Part shown: positions 1-12,000 of the stretch, piece after piece
Layout: every line of letters begins with the position of its first letter
Numbering within the stretch: the stretch's first letter is position 1
Source of the DNA: Candidatus Omnitrophota bacterium
GTDB lineage: Bacteria; Omnitrophota; Omnitrophia; Omnitrophales; Aquincolibacteriaceae
Length of the DNA stretch: 40,006 bases
NCBI GenBank assembly: GCA_003140935.1
Contig: PLLJ01000040.1
Span: forward strand, 1 to 40,006
Direction of reading: 5' to 3'
Made by a program: the position numbers and the translations under genes
Notes under the pieces: model-generated
The model's input: the letters and a program-made list of their open reading frames with translations, nothing else
What the model was told of the DNA's origin: nothing
Database searches by the model: none

Positions 1-3000
1 AATGCTTTCGGGACCTTCGTTTACAATTCCGGTCTTGGGAATTCGGATCTGAAGATGGCGGGTCTAGCGAGATTTTATTCCGGGACCGAGCAGGTTGGAT
101 TTGGGGTGATCGATAAAACCGGGAACATCCTGCAAGGGGTGATCAACGGGGTTGGGATATTGTGGTCCGAGTCTGAGGAAACAAAGGCGGCGAATGGCGG
201 GAACGCGGGCTATCTTACGGGCGATCCCAAGAAGATCTTTAACGACGATCCGAGGGCCGGCACGTTCGCTGCTGGGAGCAAGGCGAAGGAACTCGGTGCG
301 GGACGGTATGAAGCAGTCGGGGCGTACAATTTCAGCAAGGCGGGATTTAAGGGAGCGAGTGAGGCGGAGTTGTCGGCGTTCGGGACCTTCGCGGTGAATT
401 TCGGTCTTGGGAATTCGGATCTGAAGATGGCGGGTCTAGCGAGATTTTATTCCGGGACCGAGCAGGTTGGATTTGGGGTGATGGATAAGGCGGGGAACAT
501 CACGCAGGGCGTGATCAACGGACAATTGATCGCATGGAGCAGCAAGGAAAAGGCCAATATTGTTATTAATGCGAAAACGATCGAAAACGTTCGGGGGGAG
601 GTAGCCTCAGTCGATATGAGGGGGGAGAAGGGGGAGCCGCTAGCAAACAAGGCCATCGAAGTTAAAGGGTTTAAGTCCACCGATGTCAATTTTTCAAGAT
701 TGAACGAAAAGGAACAATTGGCGGTCGGTAATTTTGTGGCGGCCTACCAGCTAGGAGTTGCTGGCCTCCTGGTAGCGGGCCAGACAGCTTTGTTGCTTGG
801 AGACAAGTACGTTGGGTCTGGAGTCGTCGATTGGCACGCAAAGGGTGGGGCGCAGGTCACAGCCGCCAGAATCGGAGACACGGTTTATTATTTGAATAAC
901 GGAAAATATGAAGTACTGCCCATGCTTGCGGTAGTCGGGACCTATGACCCGAAGAGCCGTATTCAGACCGTAACGCTGCAGTTGCCCACGGCTTTAAAAG
1001 CGGCACGTCTGACGGAAGTCCAGTCGACGACAAGGTCTTTCCTGCTTAGTCTTTGCGCTACACAGCTTTCCGGCTTGGTTACTATGGAGATCGTTTTTAT
1101 GGCCGGAGCCTTATCGCGGAACGGAAAAATTACCCTTCAGTGGAATAAGGATCATACCAAGGTCGACAGTTATCGTTTCAACGCGACCATCCAACAAAAT
1201 GATCAGACGGAGCGTGTTTTGCCGCTTACGCTCCGCTATGGGGCGGACGGCAAGACATTGCAATACTCCGTCGCCGGATACAACCGCTTTTTCAATGCCA
1301 TCATAAGCGAAATCGATGCGAAGAGTGGCCTCCAGATCATTCGACTTGCCTTTATTTCAACGTCTGCTGGCGGTCAGTTGTCGGCCTTCGAACAAGCCAT
1401 CAATTCGTTGCTGATGAGCACCTACCAGATCGAATTGAACGGAAAAGTGCCGGGACTCATTATCGCTCTATCGGGTATGGCGAAAGGACAGTCTGTCGTC
1501 ACCTTGCAATGGAATAAAGAACGCACCAAGGTCGAAGGCTATTATTTTAAAACATCAATTTCATTGAAAGATCAGCCCGAACCGGTGTTGTTGTCCGTCA
1601 CAGCGCGTTATGCGAAAGACGGAAAAACCCTGATGTTTTCATTCCCCGAGATCGACAAGCAACAAGCCTTTTATGCCAATTTGGAAACCATGGGGAAAGA
1701 CGGCCGCCAGAATGTCACATTACGGTTTGTCCGTGTTGAGGAAAGTAAAAAGCCTCAAGCCGATCTGGGACAGCTCGTGCAACTTCCTTTGGGGGATGTC
1801 CAGAATCGTCTCCAAAACCTGTCCCTGACACCGGTCGCTTTGCGGGAGCAAGTGAGAGGGGATCTCCTGAATTGGCGCCAGAATCTGCCCCTGATACTGG
1901 CCGCCGCAGGTCCAAGCAAACGAGTCTTGTTGCAGCAAGCCGCCAATGCATTCCTGATGAATGCTTATCAGATCCAATTCAGCGAGATCATGCCGGGTTT
2001 TGTGATCGGGGCATCGGGGCAATTGGGCGGAACGGTATCCCTTACTTTGCAATGGAACGCGAGCCGCACCGCCGTACTAACAGCAGCCTTTAATGCGAAA
2101 AATATTTATGCGAATCTGGGACAGGGGGCATTGCCTGCCGGAATGAACCCCGCGGCGATGATCCTTTCAAGATCCGAAGAAGCGCTTACCCGCGTTGTTT
2201 ACAATGTGCAAGATCATACGATCAAGGATGCCACGACCCGTACCGTTTTGATCTCCGCGCAAGCGATCAAATCTGAGGTCTCACTTTTCAGGATTGTGGG
2301 GGCTGAGACGCGCGGTTTCAAATTGACCCTGAACGAAAATCTTGGAAATGGCGGCATCGGTTTAGCGGCCCTTTTGGCTCAGTCCGTTTCATCCTCGGGA
2401 TTGGGGAAATTGTTCAGCATCGACTGGAGTGACGGCAAATATTCAATAGGCATTACGTCACCTCTCGTTGCCGGTCCAGGCAATACATCTTATCAATTCT
2501 TTCATCTTGGCGGGGGCGATGCCAATTCACAGAGGGAACAGATCGCCCTATCGATCTTTGGAAATTGCTACGGGTTTAATCCGGAGGGGATCCAGCCCTT
2601 TGTTTCAAGAGACGGAAAAACACCTCTATCCATCTCTACAATTGTGGCGGATGCCAAGGGCCGTGTCTTAGCCGCTACAACATTGGATAATACCAAGGTC
2701 CTCAGTACTCTCGTCAACAATCAGAATTGGAACGATCCCGTCGCTTTGAGACAATCGATCAATAAGCAGATCGGAAATTTTGATAATGAATCCCTCCAGG
2801 TCCTTAATTATGACCAGAACGGGAAGTGGGTGAAGACTGCTATTATAGATCTTTATGCAACGAGGACGGAAATACCGGCGACGGGTCGCGGGCCTCCGGA
2901 CCTTAACTTCACGATGCGCAACAACGTGTTGGAATTTTTAAGAGAGCCTGGTTCCGCGCGTTTCGGGTTGTTCCTGGATTTAAGAAGCCGTTTCTTCAAT

Positions 3001-6000
3001 TTGCAGCCCGAAAACAAAACGATGGTCGGCACTTACTGTGGCAGCGCGGTTGAAAAAATCGGCAATCTTCTTTACATCCACGATCAAGACTATTCTTCAG
3101 CGCCAACATTCCAGGCTTCCTCAAAGATCTCAGAGAATTTGCTTGTTAGTAATCTTTCCTTCATTTCCTACGCAGCCGGCCTTTCTTCTGCGCGCATTCA
3201 ATTTAATTCCTTGGGGTATGCCGTCAGGGATGCGATAGGGACCGATAAGGATGTGGCCGGGTCGATAAATGTGAGCCTCGAACTGAAGCCCGGCTTGACT
3301 TGGGCCTTCTCCTTGAATCGAGAATTTACCGCTACCGATGATGTGGCTAAGCAAATTATTACCATCAACAATCCCATATCCGGCAAAACCGAGATCAAAT
3401 ATGGAGAACTGGCTCGGGAAAAGTACGGAGCTGCCCTGCATGGAGTGGAAGGTCCGGAAGCCATCTTTTCAAGATCCCTCGGGATTGACGCTAATCTCAT
3501 CCATATGCTGGGCGGCATGGGCATGATCCAGGACGGGCGAATTTTCGATCGTGCCTCCGGGAAAGAGGTCGGTGATACCGTTCATTTTCTGCAGTACAGA
3601 ACTTACGCGGGCAATGCAGGCGACTTAAAAGAATCTATCGAATTTTCTCTATATGGACAGAGAACAATTCACGAAATGATCCATTTCGTTAACGTAAACG
3701 CTCGCACCGGACAGATCAACGAGAATGTTTTTGAGTTGAAATATTTTATAACAGGAGTTGAAAACGAAAAATTTTATGACAATCCAAATAAGTACATAGC
3801 TTTAAGGAGTGATATTTTAAATGCAACCAATTCGGATGTTTTGACGGATGTCGATCGCAACATCACGGTCACAAAGATCGTAGCGACTAACGGCCGGATC
3901 CAATACGCCCTTGGCGGAAACGCCAGTGTCCAATTTGGAAAACAGGAAGGAAGCTACGATGCAGTCGGGTTCACATCGACCTCGAACGGAATGGCATTCT
4001 ATGTGCAAAAAATGGAGACCTCCCAAGATGGAAACAAAGTTGCCGCATGGACCATAGTTTCTGATTACCGGAATGCGGTTGTTATTAACGCGGTCACAAA
4101 AGAGGAGATCAGGAAGATCGAATATGGCAGATGGGAGTCCCTGACCGCTGGGGAGCGAGTGTTCTATGTCGTCGGCACGGTGGTTGTTGTGGCGGTGGCC
4201 ATTGTCGCTACGATCGTAACTTGTGGGGGGGCGGCTGCGGTGGGAGGAGCCTTTGGTATTGGAGCGGGTGCGACGGCTAGTTTTTCTGGGGCCATGGGTG
4301 TCATAACAGCAACCGCGTTGTATAGTGCCGCAGGTTTCGGCCTTGCTGCCGGAGGAGCTTATTGGTTCAACCATGGGGCCAATGCTCTGACTTCTACATT
4401 CCTGGTCAACGCGGGCATTTCGCTCTCGATTGCATCCATCGCTTCGTTGGGGGCGGCAGTGGCAGGATGGGGGGCGGGTTTCGGCGCTCTCCCTTTAACG
4501 GAGGCCATTGGTACTAAAATACTCATGCCGCTGGGGATGCCCGGGCTTTACGCGACTGGCGCGAACCTTGCCCTTACCCTTTCGGGAAATCATGATAAAG
4601 ACCTGCCGTTCTTGAACACTTTACAAGGTGCAATGAATGTTGTGAGTTGGCTCAGTTATGCCGGTCTTGCCGGCGGATTGATGAGTATGGCCTCGAAGGC
4701 GCTTACTGCCGCCGCCGCTAAAGAAATAAGCGCGAAAACAATTAGCGCTGCCGTAACCGGGGCCATCAAAACATCACCGGTCTTCGTAAAATTGTTTGTT
4801 GGAGGAGCTCTCGCCTACGGTATCGGTAGCGGGTTTCAGGCTTATGGGATCAGGACCGCCTGGACTTCCGCATTGATTCAAATAGGAAGCGTTGCGATGG
4901 TCTGTGGATTATTCGGGATTGCTTCCGCTAATGCTGGATTTGCGGCGCTTACCGGCGGCTCCTTTTTTAAAGAAGCCATGACCTTTCTCACTCTCACAGG
5001 TCTGAGCGCCATTCTTGCTGCGCCCGCTTTGGAGAATGGCGCGGCTCTAAGGCGTTTTGGATTTGCGGCAATACTGCTTGGCGTTGGTGCAAGGGCGGCA
5101 GCCGCGTGGGGTGGAAGCTTAGTTCAGGCCTCTGGCAGCAATCTGTTGGTCGCAGTCAATAATTGGGGATTGCTAGGGTTGGGCAGCACATTGGTTGTTG
5201 GATTGACGATACAGCTTGCGCTACCAAACTTCGAGAGTATTCGCGGCATTAATATTTTTGTGGCGAAAATTTTCGCGGGCTTTCTCGCGGCAAAGGCTGC
5301 CATGCTTTTCTTTGGAAATCCGTTCATGTCTTTTGAAGCCAATATGTCCGTGGTCGCGAGACTGAACATGGCGGGATCCCTCCTGGCATGGGGTGGTGCC
5401 GGAGTCGGATTGTTGGGTGCTTTGACACATATCGATGGGCTGAAACAAGTCGGTCTTGGAATGATCCTGATCGGGCTTGCACTGCGGGCCACTGCCGGCT
5501 GGAAAATCATGGGGATGAGGGCGGAAGGTGCCATTGCGGCTGCCAACCAGGTCGAAATGGACCTCGGTCTTACGATCGGCGCGCGGCTATACGCGACGGC
5601 TGCCTTGTACGCAAAAGAAGGTATCAAAGCATTCTGGGAATCCGCGGCCGGAAGCGTCCTGTTTTTCAAGTTCTTCCCGGTCATGATGGCGGCTTCCGGC
5701 ATTGATCACCTCACGGACGCAGTTTTGCATGCTTTTGGAATCGCCGGTGTTATGGTCAAGGAAACTGAACGCGGCTATTTTACCCATCTTGGAAGTGTCA
5801 TCGGCCAACACTGGAAGTTTTCAACCACAGAAGGAGGAGTGTTTGACCGTACCCGGCTCCTTCATGACATCCTTCTCGGCCAGGTCCTTCATCTTGTGGG
5901 GGTGACTTATGCGAGCAGGTCCGGGTTCCTCGGGACCCTGTCCGGGGAACAGGGTGTGGTGAAATCGCTTTTGCGGCTGGGGGCTCCCGAGACCTACGGG

Positions 6001-9000
6001 GCTTATTTCTCGCACACAGGCATACTGCTGACGCGCACTGCCTGGGTCAACGCCGCCGCGAGCAAATTGTTTAACTTTGTCGACAACATGATCATGTTCA
6101 ACCTTTTCATGGCACCGGCGCAGGCTTGGTCAGCGATCCTGAACGGGAAATCGCCGGAAGCGAAGTCGGATTATCTCCAACAGATCATGCACCTGCCCGC
6201 CATGCTGATGGCCTTTTTCTCGATGCCGCTTGGATTGATGGAAGCCACTTTGAGCGGTGATTACCGCCAGTTCTCTGCCGAGTTAAGCCAATACGCGCTT
6301 TTCCTTGTTCCCCAAGCCCGCCGGTATTGGGGCGCGGAAAAGGCTATGGCGGAAACGGTCGCGAATAGCCATGACAACATTCGCGTGACGGAAGCGTATG
6401 AAACAGAGGCTCAAGGAAGATTAGAAGCATCGCCAGATCAAAAAAATGCTCCCGTTTTTTGGAGAGGGGAATTTAGCGAGCAGGTAAAAGCAGCGGAGAA
6501 TTGTCGGGCAAATGGGGACACACAAGGCTGGCTTGAGGCGAACATGAAGGCGAACCGCGCCCAGGAACGCGCGCGTGACTCCTCCAGAAGTGCGGAAGGG
6601 ACTGCGCCAGATGCAGACAGGCCGGCACTCGTGACAGAGAGAGGGAAGTTTGATGAGCAGGTTTCAACTTGGAGGAACGCTCTGGATTCATTTGCGCAAG
6701 GGGCGGTTACGGGGGATTTAAGCAAAATCGTCAATTTTTGGTATGCCGACCTTCTTCGGAATGGAAGTTCTGTCGCGGCCAAAGAGATTTCAATGTTTTT
6801 GGAAGGGACTGGCGATATCAGCAGGATCGAGGGAAACAGTTCAAGAATGATCGACGGACTTTTAAAGAGCGCCGAAACGAAAGGCCTAGAGCCTGCTGAC
6901 AGATTAGGGAAGCTTCAGGAGGCCCTCGGCCTCGCGTTAAAAATCAATGACAAGGCGCGCTATGACCAGATCGCCGAAAAAATACGCCAAATACCGTCGG
7001 GAAAAGATGGTGAACCCGGCGTAACAGTGAAGACATTTGAGGAGGCTGTGGCGAAGGCGGGCCGAAATGTGTCAATAACGCAGGAAGTTCTTTTGGAAGC
7101 TCAGCGGACCGGCGTTCTCGATCAAGCCGGCCGAAACAATCCTTTCGCGCCCCGCGATGCCCTGACCGTCCTTAGGCTTCTTTACTCGGGGACCATGAGT
7201 AAAGACTATTTTTCGCAGCTGGTGAATGCCTTAGCCTCCCGCGCTCTGATCTTTGACTTGAGTAATGCATTTTCGGAGATCGTGAAAAAGAATGATCCGG
7301 CGGCCTTGAGAGTCTTTTTCGAAAAAATCGCAGCTGAATACGATAAAAATGTCCCCGCAGCAGGCCGGCTGAGCAAAATTTTCAAAACTATTCCGGAGGT
7401 TTCAGGGATCAAAGGATTCGACAAGATCGCTGATTTCTCTTTGGTTTCTGAGGACGGTCTTTTCGCCCAGCTTTTTGTCAGAACCTTTGCCGACGCCCTG
7501 AACTTTAAAGTGCTCGACGCAACGCTCTCGGATCCTCTTCAGACGGAAGCTTCGGCCGAAGGGCGGATCATGGTCCAAACGACCTGGGGCGAGATCTCTC
7601 TGGGATCTTTGATGGTGGATACCCTGCTTGCTACGGTTGGCAAGAGCATAAAAGGCTATGTGGACGGGCATATCAAGGCGGCTGCCATCGATAAGCTTAA
7701 TGCCGAACTGGCGAAAAATCCATCCTCAGCCAGAGCCATTGAGATCAGGGAAGCGATCGATCAGATCTCGAAGGCTCCAAGCATTGAAAAACTTTTTGCC
7801 GCTAAACCGGAAGAGGCGGGCCTCGAGACCGTTGCCTACCTACTTTTGTCGGCCCTTGGCATTGGGAAGGAAGGCTACGTGTCGCCGTTCGGAGAGAAGG
7901 GGATCTTTGCTGGGGAGACGTTCAGAAACTCCGTTTTTAGAGATAGCTCGGAGGCTATTGGGCGGATCTATGACTGGATCAAGTCAAAAGAGTTAAAGCG
8001 TGATGGAGAAGGCAAATACGTTGATCCGACCGCACCTGGCCGCTATTTCCGGGTAGTGGAAAATAAGGATGGTTCGGCTAGATTGGAAAAAGCAATCTAT
8101 GAAAGGGCGCCGGATGGAAATATCCGGCAAAGTGAACCTTGGACAGAAGTGATGGTATGCGGGCTGCAGATCGAACGCGCCACAGACCTGACCAATCTCG
8201 AAACTTTCTCGAGATTTTTTGTCACGCAGATCCTCGGTGAAATTGCCGGAAAATTCGAAAAGGTATTTAACAGTATTTTGGATGCGGTAAAGAATGCTCC
8301 GCCCGGCGAGAGCGTATCGCAATCCATTGCCAAAGTGATCGGGCTGGAGATCGGAAATTTAACCCCGGAAGACGCCGCCATCGTGCGGGTTGCGGAAAGA
8401 CTGATTGATGGGATCAATGAGAAAGGCGAAGCAGGGAAAGGCGAAGCTTTGCGAAGTTTCCTTGCGGAGTACAGCAAAGTTTCCAATCAGAAAGAATTTA
8501 TCGCCAATATGCTCTGGGGACTTGTTGAGCGCGGCGGCCGTATTACTTCCGATTTCGAAAGCTTGAGCGCCGCGGATAAGGCGGCAGCCTTTGCCGATTT
8601 CGGGAATTGGGCGATCCTGGCCAAGGTTTGGGAGCAGTATAAAAACTATGATCCGACAGCGAGCGGAGATTTATCCGAAATTTTCTCCAAACCGGCGCTT
8701 CAAAAGATCTCGGCACGACTCCAAACGGACCTCCAAGCAGTCCAGAAGGAGATGGAGTCTTTGTCAACGGAGCCGGACTCAAGGAAGGCATCTGAGCTGG
8801 GGAAGAAGATCGCGGAGAAAATTTTCAAGCTTGCGCAGGATGCACTGCTGGAAAATGGGCAACCGCGAGACAAGATGACTCCCGGCGATGCACAAAAGCT
8901 TGCCCGGGCGTTCGATCTCATGCTTGGGAATGCGATCCTTGAAGGAAAGGGGCTTGAGACCTGGCTTAAGATCTATAGCCGTTTCGATCTTACGATAGTC

Positions 9001-12000
9001 AATAAGCAGCTATCCCTTGGCCTTGACAAAGGGGAAATTGAGAACGCCCAAAAGAGTTATCGGTTCTTTGATCCGCGCCAGTCGCTTAAGACCGAATCGG
9101 AGATCGCTGTATGGAGCACGGCGTTCGCAATACACGCCTACGCTTCGATGAAGGGATGGTTCCACACGGAAGGTCTTCAGCAGAGTCTGGATATCCTGTC
9201 GCGGATGGGGTCTAACGGGGAGAGAGGGAGTATTCTCAACGCGCCGATGGGAGTGGGGAAAACGCTGTTGGGTGCCATTTATGCCACGCTTGAGGGGGTG
9301 AATCTCCTTCTCCTTTCCAATGAGGACCTGGTAGGGCAGTTCATGGGAGACAGCCAGGAGTTTTTTCAGGCCATCTCCGGCCGTAAGGTCGTCAACCTGA
9401 ATGACACGTATCTCAAGGCGTTCAACAACGGTGATTTTTCAGAGATCGATCAACTGAACAGAGATCTGACAGATCCGGAAAAACTCGTTGTTGCATCGAG
9501 GAACGCCATTGCCGAGATCGCCAATAAACTCAAGACGAACGCGCAGTGGAACGCAAAGTATGGGGAATTCATGAAAGCCTTCACATCCGCCTTCAAACTT
9601 TTTGACGAGGTGCACCAATGCGCCGACCCGATGCACTTTATTATCGGCGGGAACACCCGTTACGCCATGGAACTTGCTAATTTTGGGGTGGTCGTCGCTG
9701 CGGCCAAAGCTGCCCTGCGGGGGGATATTTATGAGTTTTATGGGGAAGAACGCGCCTCCGAGCGTTCCGGTCCCCAAAAAGAGAGAATCATGGTTTTCTT
9801 CGAAGCGAAGGATGGGCATTCGGCGAAATATGAAGAATTGATCGGCACAGACCGGGCGGCCATTTTGATCAAGCGGGACGGAAGTCTGGAACATACAACC
9901 ACGAGTTGGGACAAAATCATGGAGATTTTTAAGCAGGCTGAAGTTGGAGGGAAGAGCCTCGTTACCGACGCAATCGCCGAATTTCGAAGCAGCCCGGATA
10001 GAGCGTCGAGTGATCCCCTGTCGAACCGTGAACTGCAATCCATTATCGAAATGACGGTCGTGAATCTTGGGGCGAAGGACCTGGACGCCGCCATCAGGAA
10101 TTACGGCGAACGGACGTTTGGTGCTGAAAAAATGGACGTGGTGGATAACGCTTTCAGGCCGTTTAACCGCGCGGGTGGTGCGGAGGCGGACCGGATCATT
10201 GAGGATACGGCAAAACTCATCGCGGCTGCCATGACAGGCCGGGAGATCTTCGATAAGTTAAGCGATGGAAGAGAGACCAGTCTTGACTTGAAAGCGTGGG
10301 AAAAACGTTCGGCGATCGATCCCGCCACGATCGAGTTCACTTCCACGCTTACGGCATTTAGCATGTTCGATCTGTTCCTGACCTCGGATGGCGTTCGCCG
10401 TCCGATCGGGATGACGGGGACCGCTCTCGGCGTCCGTATCCCTCTCGAGGCTATGATGGGACGGATGGTGGAGGCCGTCAAGCTGGGAGGGGAAACACTG
10501 GCCTATCTTATCGAAATGTTCACCGCAGTTCATGACAAGGACTCATACCATCGTTTTGAAGTGGGCGAACTCCGGAAAACAACAACGACAAAATATGCGG
10601 AAGAGATCGCCAAGGTTATCAAAAATCACTTTTTGGCCGAGGTTGAAGAAAAAGGTAAAACGGTTAAATACGGTCTTTCCCAAAAGGCGGATGAGCTTTA
10701 TAACAACACGATCGCGCATATTGGCGATGCCGATGTCTTAAGACAGGTGCGTAAAATACTTACGGAAGATCCGGAACTCATAAAGAAAGGCACTAAATTC
10801 TTTTTCATCGATGAGAATTCGGATACCCCGGGGCACGACAGCGCGGACGTGGAAGTGAAGACCTTCAGCGACTACGTCAGGGAGTCCAAAGACAACAAAG
10901 CCATTTTTATCATCAACCGGCTTGGGACGGTAGGCCTCAATTATCAGGTGCGTGCCAATTATCTCATGTTTGACTCGGGGCTTACCAACCAGGAGATCAT
11001 GCAGGCATTTTGGCGCGTCGGCCGGACGAAGGAAGCAGGCAGCATGGCGGGTGAGCGCTTTGAGAGTTTCGCGAAAGTTTATTTGGACCATAGCTTTATC
11101 GAAGAACAGCTACGGCCTCTGCTTGGAAATAAGGACTATGGGCAGAAAATGGTGGAGTATTTGAGAGGTCTTGTGGCCGGAAAAGCGACCCGTGATGGCC
11201 TCAGCTGGTATCAGAAAACTGTAGACGGCAAAACGCAATACTTTCTCTCGGAAGAGGGAGGGACAAAGTCCCGGAATGTCGCAGATCTTTTAAATGACGT
11301 GTTGACCCCCGGGAAGGTTCTTTCCCCTGAGGAGACGCTTCTTCTTTCGGTGACGCTGACTTCCTTGGAAGTCGCCGACCGGACGGCAACGGCCCTTTTG
11401 CACCAGTTGTTCACCTTCCGGTTGATGGTGGATCCGATGCGGGTGGCTTTTGAGAGGGCGATTCTTTCCGGCGATCAGGACGCGATCGGTGCCCTCACGG
11501 AACTGGACGCTCTTGTTCACCGCCATATTCGCGAGGGTTATACCGATCTTCAATCATCCAAGAACGCCGATTATCTTGACGGTGAGGCCCATATCAGGAG
11601 CGTTGCCGGGGAACGGGCCGGCAAAACCATCGACGAACTCGGGAAGTTCCTTGAGGGACGCGGAAAAAATCTTCACGAAGGGATCCGTACCGCTCTCCGG
11701 GAAGGCATTGACACTGCGACCGCTCTCCGGAAACTCGTCACGACCGGCGAGCCTGTCGAACAGGATCCGACCATGTTCCAGGGAAATCTCAGGGGAACTC
11801 CCGAGCAAAAGGCTCGGGCCCTGCTTGGGATCGCGGACCGTTTTGCCCCTGACATACTTCCGATAGAGCGCGGTAAAATCTCGGAACCACAAGGCGCTGC
11901 GCGCACGATCAGCGAAGCGGGGAAAATCCGCGTGGAGTCGCCAACATTTTCCGAAAAAAATACGGAAGCAGCGAGAAAGCTTACGCCTCAAAATCCCGTT

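Noticed and set aside
3670-3684. A second HExxH motif (HEMIH) in the N-terminal part of the giant protein
   Set aside because: No downstream Glu in a gluzincin spacing and the setting is beta-rich; HExxH by chance is expected in 6,300 residues.
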